Source: Shewanella sp. KT0246
GTDB taxonomy: Bacteria > Pseudomonadota > Gammaproteobacteria > Enterobacterales > Shewanellaceae
Reading direction: 5' to 3'
Assembly (NCBI RefSeq): GCF_019654955.1
Contig: NZ_BPEV01000010.1
Span: 1-64,000, forward strand
Length of the DNA stretch: 64,000 nt
Below are positions 26,206-35,328 of the stretch, piece after piece. The notes beneath the pieces are model-generated. The model ran no database searches. It saw nothing but the letters and a program-made list of their open reading frames with translations, and was not told the origin of the DNA. The position numbers were made by a program, and so were the translations under genes. Numbering within the stretch: position 1 is the first letter of the stretch; every line of letters starts with the position of its first letter.

Positions 26206-27708
26206 TTACCCCTCTTTGCACCAAGCAATAAAAAAGCGAATCACGCCTAAGGCTAAAAATACCTGTACGAACATATTAAGTGAGGCGGTAATATCGAAGC
26301 TCGGGGTGAGATACAATGCACTCATGGTTAATACAACTAATAAATTCGCTCCAATCACTTTTTGAACCGCCAATTCAGGCGTTGAACATACCCGCCAAAT
26401 AATCAGTAAATTTATAAAATAGAATGCCGCAAGCTGCCAGATTTCAGTCAATGCTGGCATGATGAACGTATATTGTAGTAGCACTAACGTGCCTGATACA
26501 CACATCCCTACCAAGGCTTGATTAACAATGAACTTTGGCATAGTAACAAGGTTTATGGCGAATACAGCCGCTAACATGGGGAACATATAACCATTTGGCA
26601 GCGGCAAATATATCCATAAAGCAAAACTGGCCATTAGCGACACCATCACAATCGCCGAGTCTTTAAGCCGTATTGATAATGGTGTTGGATTATTCCATTG
26701 CTTAATAACATGTTGCCAATGACTCGTAACTTTAATCTTTTCGACTGCATCAAAAGAATGATTCAGTTGGCCTGCTGACTTGTGCAGCTCACGCCTTGCC
26801 TCTCTAATTAAACTAACCGTGTCACTGATTTCAATTAGCTGTTCATTCAGTTCAATAATGACGGCTTCATTCGCAAGTTCACTAAGTAAAGTGCTCCCCT
26901 GTTGATGTTCAGAGTCAGATGGAAGCGCTGTGTTATTCACTAATGGCGCCGCTTTGTCTAACCAAGCTTGTAATTTAACAATGGCTTCATCGCTAGCAAG
27001 AGTCAGTTTTCTCCAGTGCTTACGCTGTTGTGACAGCTGATAGCTACCTGCAGCAGGTAAATCTAAAATTAAACTGTGAGACTTAATGTTATTCGACATT
27101 GCCAATAATCTTGCTTGATAGTCAGCTACTGTCTCTTGGGTGTAGGCTCTTTTACCACTGACACATTCGGTCAACTCCACCACCAAATCATGTAGCCCCT
27201 TTGATGTGCTTTTTTGCTGCTCGTAAAACTCTACCTCTGAATTCATTGGCCATAAAAATTGATATACCAATGAAAATACAACAACTCCTAGTATGGTTTC
27301 TTGTAGCCTTAAAAAGATAATCTTGACTGATATTGCATCATCAAAGCTGCCCATAAAGCTTATTAATGCACAGACAATAAATGCGATTCTGAAAAAGTAA
27401 CCATTCTTACGGTCATAAGACATCGCAGTAAATATGCCAGCCAGTAGTATAAAACTACCAATAAACAGGAATCGATCTTGAGCAAAAAAAGCAACCAAAC
27501 CAATCGCCATACTGGCACCAACAAGTGTACCTAAAATACGGTTATGCGCAGCTTTAATGGAGTGGCTAAATGATTCATTTGACGCTAAGGTCACGACTGT
27601 GATGGCCGCCCAATAGGGTTTGTCCCAGCCAAAAAATATTGCCAGTACAATTGCGCTGGTAAAGGCTAACGAAACCTTAATCGCTTCTTTCATTGCGCGA
27701 CTTAACAT
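26206..27708 (-). CDS. FUSC-family (AaeB-like) efflux transporter subunit
   Basis: The 500-residue inner-membrane protein repeats a pattern of about six helices, a long cytosolic helical region (about 160-335), then a second helix bundle. WDKPYWAAITVVTL and LPLPNGYMFPMLAAVFAINL are the paired signatures of AaeB/YccS proteins. The ATG at 27708 is chosen over the upstream TTG because GGGGA precedes it. It is the third gene of a DUF1656-HlyD-FUSC operon. The system exports aromatic acids in E. coli (AaeAB). Confidence 0.87.
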   Translation of the reverse strand: MLSRAMKEAIKVSLAFTSAIVLAIFFGWDKPYWAAITVVTLASNESFSHSIKAAHNRILGTLVGASMAIGLVAFFAQDRFLFIGSFILLAGIFTAMSYDRKNGYFFRIAFIVCALISFMGSFDDAISVKIIFLRLQETILGVVVFSLVYQFLWPMNSEVEFYEQQKSTSKGLHDLVVELTECVSGKRAYTQETVADYQARLLAMSNNIKSHSLILDLPAAGSYQLSQQRKHWRKLTLASDEAIVKLQAWLDKAAPLVNNTALPSDSEHQQGSTLLSELANEAVIIELNEQLIEISDTVSLIREARRELHKSAGQLNHSFDAVEKIKVTSHWQHVIKQWNNPTPLSIRLKDSAIVMVSLMASFALWIYLPLPNGYMFPMLAAVFAINLVTMPKFIVNQALVGMCVSGTLVLLQYTFIMPALTEIWQLAAFYFINLLIIWRVCSTPELAVQKVIGANLLVVLTMSALYLTPSFDITASLNMFVQVFLALGVIRFFIAWCKEG

Positions 27709-27791
27709 TTTTTTATCCCCAATTTCAGTGAGTATCACAACCAACTCATGCAGCTCAACTCACCGATATAAACGGTTCGGTTAACCAGAAA

Positions 27792-28655
27792 TTAAACGCC
27801 GGTATATATTTGTACAGATGCCGTTGTCCCCACTCGCAGTTGCACACTCTCAGGCACTTGCTCTAGATGCACTTTGACAGGAATGCGCTGCGCGAGACGG
27901 ATCCACTGAAAGTTAGGGTTCACGTTTGGTAATAATGTATTACCCGTGCTGCCATCTGATTTGGCGATACCGTACCCAATACTTTCTACTTGAGCATTAA
28001 TAGGGCTATTTGGATTCATCATTAAGGTGACTTGAGCCTTGTCTCCAATATTGACGCCTTGTAAATCCGTTTCTTTAAAGAAGCCTTCAATCCAAAAACT
28101 ATTTTGATCAATCAAGGCTACAACAGGATTGTTTGCCACAACCTGGGCGCCCTGTCTTAAATTAAGGTTAGTAATAAAGCCATCGGTAGGTGCTGTGACA
28201 TGGGTATAGGCCATATTGAGTTCTGCCTGTTCTACAACAGCATCTGCAGCGGCCAAATTAGCCTGTGCGGTTTGCACAGCATTTTGAAAGTTATTTAAAT
28301 CAAGTTCTGAAACCGTTCCGTGCTTACGACTTTCAAGCGCCATAGCCCGGTGATTCTCATTTTTAGCTTTATCTAATAAAGCCATAGCCTGCAACTGTTT
28401 TGCTTTAGCATTGCTTAACTCTGCACGGTAAAGGCTAGGATCAATCTCAAACAGCAATTGCCCTTTCTTTACTTGGCTATTATCTTCCACTAATACCTGA
28501 GTCACAGGTCCCGTCACTCTCGGGGTTATCTGAATAATATGAGCTCTTACCTGACCATCTCGAGTCCACGGATTAGCACTGTAATCTTGGTATTGGCTTA
28601 ACACTGCAACGGCAGCAATCGCAACCATCACCAGCGTAGTAATTATACGAAACAT
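27792..28655 (-). CDS. HlyD-family membrane-fusion subunit (AaeA-like)
   Basis: One N-terminal helix (about 3-22) anchors it. The lipoyl/barrel-sandwich halves are IIQITPRVTGPVTQVLVEDNSQVKKGQLLFEIDP and the later TAPTDGFITNLNLRQGAQV, with a hairpin of helices between them. A beta-barrel FFKETDLQGVNIGDKAQV follows. At 287 residues it is the short form found in AaeAB-like pumps. The ATG at 28655 has GGAG at good spacing. It lies between the DUF1656 gene and the FUSC gene and bridges the pump to the outer membrane channel. Confidence 0.87.
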   Translation of the reverse strand: MFRIITTLVMVAIAAVAVLSQYQDYSANPWTRDGQVRAHIIQITPRVTGPVTQVLVEDNSQVKKGQLLFEIDPSLYRAELSNAKAKQLQAMALLDKAKNENHRAMALESRKHGTVSELDLNNFQNAVQTAQANLAAADAVVEQAELNMAYTHVTAPTDGFITNLNLRQGAQVVANNPVVALIDQNSFWIEGFFKETDLQGVNIGDKAQVTLMMNPNSPINAQVESIGYGIAKSDGSTGNTLLPNVNPNFQWIRLAQRIPVKVHLEQVPESVQLRVGTTASVQIYTGV

Positions 28656-28679
28656 AACAAACTCCAAAAATCTGATGAA

Positions 28680-28883
28680 TTAGGTAAATGCAATAAATCT
28701 GCTTAATAACACGGTGATAATCGCCACCAGACAAAGCTCGACTAAAGCAGGCATAACGATCACTCTTTGCCAACCGAGTTTGTTTGCAATAAACACCAAC
28801 GCGACGGTTATAAAATAAGCCAACATCACAGTAATGAGCAGGGGCGGAAAATACACTTCTCCAATAGCAAATTCATGAGGCAT
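28680..28883 (-). CDS. DUF1656 small membrane protein (AaeX-like)
   Basis: The 67-residue product has two helices and the conserved FAIGEVYFPPLL start. AaeX in E. coli is similar in size and position, ahead of aaeA and aaeB. I take the ATG at 28883; a GTG four codons upstream is possible. It ends 24 bp before the HlyD-family gene, so it opens the efflux operon. Its function is unknown. Confidence 0.83.
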   Translation of the reverse strand: MPHEFAIGEVYFPPLLITVMLAYFITVALVFIANKLGWQRVIVMPALVELCLVAIITVLLSRFIAFT

Positions 28884-29287
28884 CTGAGTCACCAATAAGG
28901 TTATATACGAAAGAGCAAAACGGAGGACACAATGTCATTTCACTCATTAATGGCATTATTTTATGGGATTATGGGACATCGTCGTAATCGCTTTGGGAGG
29001 ACTTGACCCTTCAAGCTAAACATTACCTTCTGCCGCTTATTAGTGAGGGATGCGTAATCTGATGTAACACAGTCTCTAAACAAGCTGCTTAACACCGCGC
29101 CCACTCTGTTCACAAACCGATAAAGAATAGTCCGTTCACAGCATAGTGATAGACAAATGGTATCATTTAGTCTCAAGCTTGATTACACTGAAATGATGAG
29201 TAAAAACTTAATTAACTTTGTGTTTAATCTCGTAAAACTAGTGCTGCGTAAACTTGCGTACTTAATTGATATAGGAGCCAATAACCA
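28884..29287. other. Divergent promoter region of the efflux operon and LysR gene
   Basis: No gene is supported. Near the LysR start, ATCATTT (29162-29168) and AAATGAT (29191-29197) flank the palindrome CAAGCTTG (29174-29181). This is an imperfect dyad of the size used by LysR proteins. Confidence 0.5.
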
Positions 29288-30175
29288 ATGAATTTTAGCT
29301 TAGAGCAGTTACGCGCATTCGTTGCAGTATATGAGCTGCGCTCCTTTAGTAAAGCTGCTGCCAAACTTGAAAAACATCGAACCACCATTGGACAAGTCAT
29401 TACTAATCTTGAAGATCAGGTTGCAGTAGAATTATTTCATCGAATTGGTAGAAGTGTTGAAGCCACTGAAGATGGTGAGTTACTTTATCAATACGCTAAA
29501 ACCACAGTTCAACAAGCACTGACCTTTGATAAAGTCGCCTTGAGTTTATCTTATGGTGGGCTTGAATCTATCACTATTGCGTATTGCAGTTTTTTACCCC
29601 AAGGGATATTAGCTGAAATACGTAAAAGTCTTGATGTTGAATTTCCGAATATGAAAGTCCACTTTGTTGTACGAACCAAACCGGAAATTAAGAAAGGCAT
29701 TGAAAATGGGACTATCCATGTTGCGATAGTCAACGTTTATAGCAGTAAAATCGTTAATAGCATCGACTTTACGTTTTTAAAAAATTTACAGTTTCTTCTC
29801 TATGCTGGTAAAGAACACCCCTTAGCAACAACCCCAAAGAGTAAAGCCTTATCTGTGATGAAATCATCACGACAGCTAGTGCTCAAGTCGATGATTGATG
29901 ACGACATGGAAGAAAAAGTGGTTTTATCAGCCGATTATGAAGCTATAGATCAAATGGCATTGGTAATAAAATTTGTGCAGCAGAATATTGGCTGGGCAGT
30001 GTTACCGAGTTCAGTCATCAACTCTCAACTTTTTAAAGAGAACCTCGTGACCTTTGAATGCGATGAGATTCAAGACCATTTGAACGTCCCGATTGCAATG
30101 TGGTCCCCACACTCAAAACAAGTAGCACCGATTAAAAAGAATATCGTTAAAGTATTCGCTAATTATCAAGGTTAA
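29288..30175 (+). CDS. LysR-family regulator, AaeR-like by context
   Basis: The winged helix (about 2-60) is LEQLRAFVAVYELRSFSKAAAKLEKHRTTIGQVITNLE; the effector domain follows. It stands divergent to the DUF1656-HlyD-FUSC operon, the arrangement of aaeR and aaeXAB. In that system it responds to aromatic carboxylates. Ribosome site AGGAG is 7 to 8 bp upstream. A terminator follows it. Confidence 0.87.
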   Translation: MNFSLEQLRAFVAVYELRSFSKAAAKLEKHRTTIGQVITNLEDQVAVELFHRIGRSVEATEDGELLYQYAKTTVQQALTFDKVALSLSYGGLESITIAYCSFLPQGILAEIRKSLDVEFPNMKVHFVVRTKPEIKKGIENGTIHVAIVNVYSSKIVNSIDFTFLKNLQFLLYAGKEHPLATTPKSKALSVMKSSRQLVLKSMIDDDMEEKVVLSADYEAIDQMALVIKFVQQNIGWAVLPSSVINSQLFKENLVTFECDEIQDHLNVPIAMWSPHSKQVAPIKKNIVKVFANYQG

Positions 30176-30202
30176 GCTTTTCAGCATCATTTTCTAGCAG
30201 CC

Positions 30203-30234
30203 GCTTATTCTTGGATAAGCTGCGATTTTTTTTT
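30203..30234 (+). terminator. Intrinsic terminator after the LysR gene
   Basis: GCTTAT and ATAAGC arms (extended with mismatches) are followed by a nine-T run. Confidence 0.8.
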
Positions 30235-30597
30235 CTAAATCCACTCTATTTTCGTCATCTTCAATATTTATCTACCTTTTTTTATATCTCTTAATGGATA
30301 CATTTGAGTAAAAACTCTAAAAAATCACTTTCGGCGACCTTACCAAGGTTAGACACTTTATCTCTTATAATCATTAGCTTAAAAATCACTTCCAGTTGTT
30401 CATCAAATTTACCAACAATTTATAGAGGATTTGATCCTTCATATAAGATTAAACATGTTTAATTTATCCCCCTAACATTGCTGCCGAAACCACGCCCCCT
30501 CACTTACAAGTTCAGTTCTTCGGTGAATTGGTTTGAGTTTCAACTAAATCAGTGAACATTCACTAAAGAACTATTATTTTTTAAGGCAGCAAATACT
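30235..30597 (+). other. Leader and promoter region of aspT
   Basis: No gene is seen. AGTGAACATTCACT (30551-30564) is a dyad 33 bp before the start codon and could be an operator. Ribosome site AAGGCAG is close to the ATG. The rest shows AT-rich tracts only. Confidence 0.5.
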
Positions 30598-32301
30598 ATG
30601 AGCATTATCGAACAACTATTTGCCATATCTCCTTATATCGCTTTATTTATAACACTCGCTCTAGGTTACCTCATTGGTAAAATCACTATCGGCCGCTTTG
30701 TGCTAGGTGGTGTGGCAGGAACCTTGATCATGGGTGTACTAATTGGCCAATTCGGAGTTCAAATAGATCCTGGTGTAAAAACCATCTTTTTCGCGTTATT
30801 TATCTACGCCGTCGGTTATCAAGGCGGGCCACAATTTTTCAGTGCGCTCAACTTTAGAACCATTAATATCCTCCTATCAGCAGTTGTCATGACTGTAACA
30901 GGCTTATTGTGTGTACTTGCTGCAGCAATGATGTTTGATCTTGATAGTGGCACCGCCGCAGGTCTTGCTGCAGGTGGTCTCACTCAATCAGCCATCATTG
31001 GTACTGCTGGTGATGCAATATCTCAGTTAGGTAATGTCACTGAAGAAGCCAAACAAATGATGCAAACCAATGTGGCTGTCGGTTATGCCGTTACCTACAT
31101 TTTTGGTTCTTTAGGTCCAATTTTGATGGTGTCATGGTTAATTCCTACCTTTATGAAATGGGATATCCGTGGTGAAGCAATCAAACTAGCTGAATCAATG
31201 TCAGGGGGTAAACCTGAACTGGCACCAGGTGAGTTTAACGCCATCACTGATTTAGTTTCACGTGCTTATAAAGTTGATGAGAATAATCCATTTATAGGCA
31301 GAACGATTCAGCAAATCAATAAAGACATGCTTGCTATTGCTATCGAAATGATTGCTCGAGATGGCAGCGACATAGAGCTCGACAAAGCGGTTTCAATCAA
31401 GGCCGGTGACATAGTGATTGTTACGGGTCGCCGTGAGGCGATTGCGGGTCATATGGGTGCAGCCACTAGTGAAGTCGCTATTCCGACAGGCACAGTGTTA
31501 ATCGAAGAAAATCGTCAACTGATTGCTAAAGATGCCAAATTGGTCGGTAAAACAATTGCGCAAATAAAAGCACAAGCCAATGCAGATACATACCGTGGTG
31601 TGTATATCACCGATATTATCCGTGGTGGTCATTCACAAATTATCAGTGCTGATTTCGTCGTAGCGAAAGACGACATCATCCAACTAACTGGTAACGCAAA
31701 AGACATTAACCGTGTTGAAAAATCTATCGGTAAACGTTTGGGTTCAGCATTTGCTACAGACTTTATTTTCTTTGGTCTAGGTATGGTTGCAGGCCTGTTA
31801 ATTGGCCTAATCAGCTTCGAAATTGCTGGCATTCCGGTCACCATCGGTTCTGGTGCAGGTTGTTTAATCTCAGGTTTATTCGTGGGTTGGTTACGTAGTC
31901 GTAAACCAGCAATAGGCTCTCTACCTTTAGGTGCGTCTAACTTCTTACGTGATTTTGGTTTAGCAGTCTTTGTCGGTATTGTCGGCCTACAAGCGGGGCC
32001 AGAAGCCATTAATACCATTAAAGAACATGGATTAACTTTATTGTTCTTGGGTATGGCGGTAACCATTATTCCGCAAATCATTTCATTCTTTATTTCTTAC
32101 TACGTGTTGAAAATTAAGAACCCAATTGAAGCATTAGCTTGTGTATCTGGTGGCCGAAGCGCAAACCCAGCATTCGCAGCCTTACTTGAAAAAGCAGGTA
32201 ACGCAACACCGGTTTTTGCTTTCACCGTGACCTATGCCATTGCCAATGTATTGCTCACCCTTTGGGGCCCAATCATTGTCGGCATCATTTCAACTCAATA
32301 G
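30598..32301 (+). CDS. aspT: Aspartate:alanine antiporter
   Basis: The 567-residue protein has the AspT/YidE-duplication layout: about five helices (1-180), two TrkA-C domains (about 205-290 and 295-380), and a second membrane half (385-567). GGLTQSAIIGTAGDAI and CVSGGRSANPAF are the paired substrate-site stretches. AspT exchanges aspartate for alanine without a cation. Coupled to the next gene, it makes an electrogenic cycle that consumes cytosolic protons. Ribosome site AAGGCAG. Strongly biased codons (CGT, GGT) suggest high expression. Confidence 0.92.
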   Translation: MSIIEQLFAISPYIALFITLALGYLIGKITIGRFVLGGVAGTLIMGVLIGQFGVQIDPGVKTIFFALFIYAVGYQGGPQFFSALNFRTINILLSAVVMTVTGLLCVLAAAMMFDLDSGTAAGLAAGGLTQSAIIGTAGDAISQLGNVTEEAKQMMQTNVAVGYAVTYIFGSLGPILMVSWLIPTFMKWDIRGEAIKLAESMSGGKPELAPGEFNAITDLVSRAYKVDENNPFIGRTIQQINKDMLAIAIEMIARDGSDIELDKAVSIKAGDIVIVTGRREAIAGHMGAATSEVAIPTGTVLIEENRQLIAKDAKLVGKTIAQIKAQANADTYRGVYITDIIRGGHSQIISADFVVAKDDIIQLTGNAKDINRVEKSIGKRLGSAFATDFIFFGLGMVAGLLIGLISFEIAGIPVTIGSGAGCLISGLFVGWLRSRKPAIGSLPLGASNFLRDFGLAVFVGIVGLQAGPEAINTIKEHGLTLLFLGMAVTIIPQIISFFISYYVLKIKNPIEALACVSGGRSANPAFAALLEKAGNATPVFAFTVTYAIANVLLTLWGPIIVGIISTQ

Positions 32302-32406
32302 TTTCTACTCATTAATTTCTACTAAATAGCATGAATTCGGCGAGTGAGTTCAACTCAACTTACTCGCCAACACATTAATTTTATTAAATATAAACAGGTA
32401 AACATT

Positions 32407-34023
32407 ATGAATAACCAACACACTGATACAGCAATGGCTATCGACTTCACCCAATTCGCTAACTTAAGCCCATTTGAGCTAAAAGATAAGTTGATTGAAG
32501 TGGCACAAACAGTACCTGATCGCACCTTATTAGATGCAGGTCGTGGTAACCCAAACTTCCTAGCAACCCTGCCACGTAAAGCATTTTTGCGCTTAGGTGA
32601 CTTTGCATTAGAAGAATCAGAGCGCAGCTATTCTTACTTAAATGAAGGCTTTGGTGGTATCCCTGATGGCGAAGGCGTTGTTGAACGTTTCGATACGTTT
32701 GCGAAAGCGAATCAAGGCAAAGAAGGCGTTGAGTTTTTACAAAAAGCCATCAGCTACGCAAAAGATCGTTTAGGCATTGAAAAGCAGTCTTTCTTACACG
32801 AATTTGTAAACGCATTTTTAGCCTGTAACTACCCTGTCCCTTCACGCATGCTAACCAACATCGAGAAAGTCGTAAAACAGTACATCGGTGAAGAAATGTA
32901 TGGCGATATGCCAATGACCACTAACTTTGACCTGTTTGCTACCGAAGGTGGCACAGCATCAATGACCTATACTTTTGCGACAATGGCTAACAATGGCTTA
33001 CTTAAGAAAGGCGATAAAATCGCGTTAATCACGCCAATCTTTACGCCTTACTTAGAGATCCCAGAGCTAGCTGAGTACGACCTTGAAATTGTTGAGATCC
33101 GTCTAGACGAAACCACTTGGCAGTTACCACAATCAGAAATTGAAAAATTAGCGGATACAGACATCAAACTATTATGTGTTGTTAACCCTGCTAACCCAGC
33201 ATCGGTTAAGTTTTCAAACGATACACTTAACCGTTTAACTGACTTTGTAAGCACCCAACGTAGCGACTTATTCATCATTACTGATGACGTATATAGCACT
33301 TTTGCCGACAACTTTGTGTCTTTGTTTGCCAAACTGCCATACAACACTTTATGTGTTTACTCATTCTCAAAATACTTTGGTGCAACCGGCTGGCGTTTAG
33401 GTACGATTGGTATTCATCACAGCAATGTATTTGATGATGCTATGCGCGCCTTACCTGAAGCACATCAACTAGAGTTGGATAACCGTTACAAAACAATCAC
33501 GCCCGATCCACGTAGCATTAAATTTATCGACCGTATCGTTGCAGATAGCCGCGCGGTAGCACTAAACCACACTGCGGGTTTAGCATTACCACAGCAAGTG
33601 CAAATGGCGTTATTCTCTCTAAACTGTTTAATGGACTTAGAAGATAACTACAAAGCGGCTTGTAAACGTATTATTCGTGAACGTTACATCACACTCTATA
33701 AAAACATGGGTGTTGAAGTTGAAGACAACGAAGATCGTGTTGATTACTACACCTTACTTGAGCTAGATACTTTAGGTGGCAAGCTTTATGGTGACGCGTT
33801 TGTCACCTGGTTTAAAGAACACGGTAAAGGTAAAGACTTCCTATTCCGTTTAGCCCATAAAACTGGCGTGATTTTACTACCAGGTAAAGGCTTTGATGTT
33901 GTTCATCCATCTGTACGTGTTTCTCTAGCTAATTTAACTCACTATGAATATGAGTTAATTGGCCGTGAAACTCGCTCAGTTTTAGATGACTACTTCACTG
34001 AGTACCAAGCCGCCCAAGCTTAA
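32407..34023 (+). CDS. aspD: Aspartate 4-decarboxylase (aminotransferase fold)
   Basis: This PLP enzyme converts L-aspartate to L-alanine and CO2. The length of 538 fits AspD (about 530), which is longer than aspartate aminotransferases. The PLP-binding Lys is Lys322 in YSFSKYFGATGWRLG. VVNPANPASVKFS and ITDDVYSTF carry the usual Asn and Asp/Tyr contacts. I start at the ATG at 32407 with AGGT upstream; the longer reading from 32344 has no ribosome site. It lies 105 bp after aspT and forms with it a proton-motive-force module. Codon use is strongly biased, as for aspT. Confidence 0.93.
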   Translation: MNNQHTDTAMAIDFTQFANLSPFELKDKLIEVAQTVPDRTLLDAGRGNPNFLATLPRKAFLRLGDFALEESERSYSYLNEGFGGIPDGEGVVERFDTFAKANQGKEGVEFLQKAISYAKDRLGIEKQSFLHEFVNAFLACNYPVPSRMLTNIEKVVKQYIGEEMYGDMPMTTNFDLFATEGGTASMTYTFATMANNGLLKKGDKIALITPIFTPYLEIPELAEYDLEIVEIRLDETTWQLPQSEIEKLADTDIKLLCVVNPANPASVKFSNDTLNRLTDFVSTQRSDLFIITDDVYSTFADNFVSLFAKLPYNTLCVYSFSKYFGATGWRLGTIGIHHSNVFDDAMRALPEAHQLELDNRYKTITPDPRSIKFIDRIVADSRAVALNHTAGLALPQQVQMALFSLNCLMDLEDNYKAACKRIIRERYITLYKNMGVEVEDNEDRVDYYTLLELDTLGGKLYGDAFVTWFKEHGKGKDFLFRLAHKTGVILLPGKGFDVVHPSVRVSLANLTHYEYELIGRETRSVLDDYFTEYQAAQA

Positions 34024-34051
34024 TTGATTTAATAGCTTAATTGATTTAATA
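34018..34051. repeat. 17-bp tandem duplication spanning the aspD stop codon
   Basis: GCTTAATTGATTTAATA occurs twice without a gap. The first copy contains the TAA stop. Confidence 0.85.
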
Positions 34052-34074
34052 AGTTAATCTATTAGCATGACGAT

Positions 34075-34101
34075 AAACGCCAATCATAAGATTGGCGTTT
34101 T
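34075..34101 (+). terminator. Intrinsic terminator after aspD
   Basis: AAACGCCAATC pairs with GATTGGCGTTT around ATAA and is followed by T residues. It ends the aspT-aspD unit, so pdxY has its own promoter. Confidence 0.87.
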
Positions 34102-34368
34102 ATTACGTTTATTCATGCAGGTTTTGCCATGCACTCAGCGCTTAAGTTGTGGTTTATGTGTAGCTTAAACACTTCAAGATCACAGACTACTATGTCTATT
34201 ATTGATATATCCATACTAAGCGACTATAAGCTAACGATGAATTAGCATCTTAAAAGCTAAAACTTATAACACGTAAAAAGCTCATAGCTCAGTCAGCACA
34301 TCAGGCTTTGTATTAAGCTCGATTCAAGCGATAACTGCATCAAACAACTCAATAAAAGTAGGTCATAA
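34102..34368 (+). other. Promoter region of the pyridoxal kinase gene
   Basis: No gene is seen. With the terminator and repeat before it, the gap from aspD is 345 bp. No clear operator is recognised. Confidence 0.45.
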
Positions 34369-35223
34369 ATGAAAGGCATTATTTCAATTCAATCTCATGT
34401 GGTATTTGGCCATGCTGGCAATAGCTCTGCAGTATTTCCGCTGCAACGCATGGGAATGGAAGTCTGGCCTATTCATACCGTACAATTTTCAAATCACACC
34501 CAATACTCACAAGGCTGGAAAGGCCGCGCTTTTTCAGCAGATGATATCAATCAGCTAGTCACTGGTATCGACAATATAGGCAAAATAGCAGACTGTCAGG
34601 CGGTATTATCAGGCTACCAAGGTAGCGCAGAACAATGCCAAGCTATTATTAACACGGTCAATACTGTCAAACAGCAAAATCCTACTGCACTTTATGTGTG
34701 CGATCCTGTGATGGGCGATCCTGAAAAGGGCTGCATTCTCGCAGATGGTATTACCGAGCAATTGATAAATGAAGTGATGCCGATTGCAGATGTGATTGTG
34801 CCGAATCAATTTGAGTTAACTCAGTTTACCAAAATGGAAATCAACAACCTTGAGCAAGCCAAAGCGGCTTGTCAAAAAGCGTTATCGATGGGGCCTAAAA
34901 TGGTGTTGGTAAAACACCTGCACTCTGTTGCTGATGACACTTTTACCATGATGCTCGCCACTGAATCAGGTTGTTATATTACCCAGCGCCCACAACTTGA
35001 ATTTGATAAACAACCTGTTGGTGTCGGTGACTTAATCTCCGCTTTATTCACTGGTGGATTATTAAATGGCATGAGCGAAGTCGATGCATTTGAGCATGCA
35101 ACTAATGCCTGTTACGGCGTATTAAAAGAGACTCACCAAAGACAAGAATGGGAACTGCAAACCATTGCTGCGCAAAATGAATTAGTTAATCCGAGCGAGA
35201 AGTTTCGCGCTAAAGCGGTATAA
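34369..35223 (+). CDS. pdxY: Pyridoxal kinase PdxY
   Basis: This 284-residue ribokinase-fold enzyme phosphorylates pyridoxal to PLP. The N-terminal [23 protein letters not shown] is the PdxY/PdxK substrate loop, [13 protein letters not shown] is the core, and [15 protein letters not shown] holds the catalytic Asp and anion hole. Ribosome site GTAGG. It sits directly after aspD, a PLP enzyme, so it may secure cofactor for it (inference). A terminator separates them. Confidence 0.92.
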   Translation: MKGIISIQSHVVFGHAGNSSAVFPLQRMGMEVWPIHTVQFSNHTQYSQGWKGRAFSADDINQLVTGIDNIGKIADCQAVLSGYQGSAEQCQAIINTVNTVKQQNPTALYVCDPVMGDPEKGCILADGITEQLINEVMPIADVIVPNQFELTQFTKMEINNLEQAKAACQKALSMGPKMVLVKHLHSVADDTFTMMLATESGCYITQRPQLEFDKQPVGVGDLISALFTGGLLNGMSEVDAFEHATNACYGVLKETHQRQEWELQTIAAQNELVNPSEKFRAKAV

Positions 35224-35233
35224 GTAATGGCAT

Positions 35234-35262
35234 AAAAAAGCAGGAATCTAATCGATTCCTGC
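35234..35262 (-). terminator. Intrinsic terminator for the porin gene
   Basis: GCAGGAATC pairs with GATTCCTGC. The six-T run follows on the minus strand, so it serves the porin. Read on the plus strand it lacks a T tract but may still stall pdxY transcription. Confidence 0.8.
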
Positions 35263-35328
35263 AAACTAGGTGGGGGAGCGTCAACAACGACAGCTCACCT
35301 AAACTGCCGTTGGTTAGATGTTTACAAC

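Noticed and set aside
28961..29176. 71-codon minus-strand open frame in the divergent promoter region
   Set aside because: No ribosome site and a composition unlike a protein; it overlaps the presumed promoter.
32407..34023. Plain aspartate aminotransferase
   Set aside because: Length, extra N-terminal domain and coupling to AspT fit aspartate 4-decarboxylase better.
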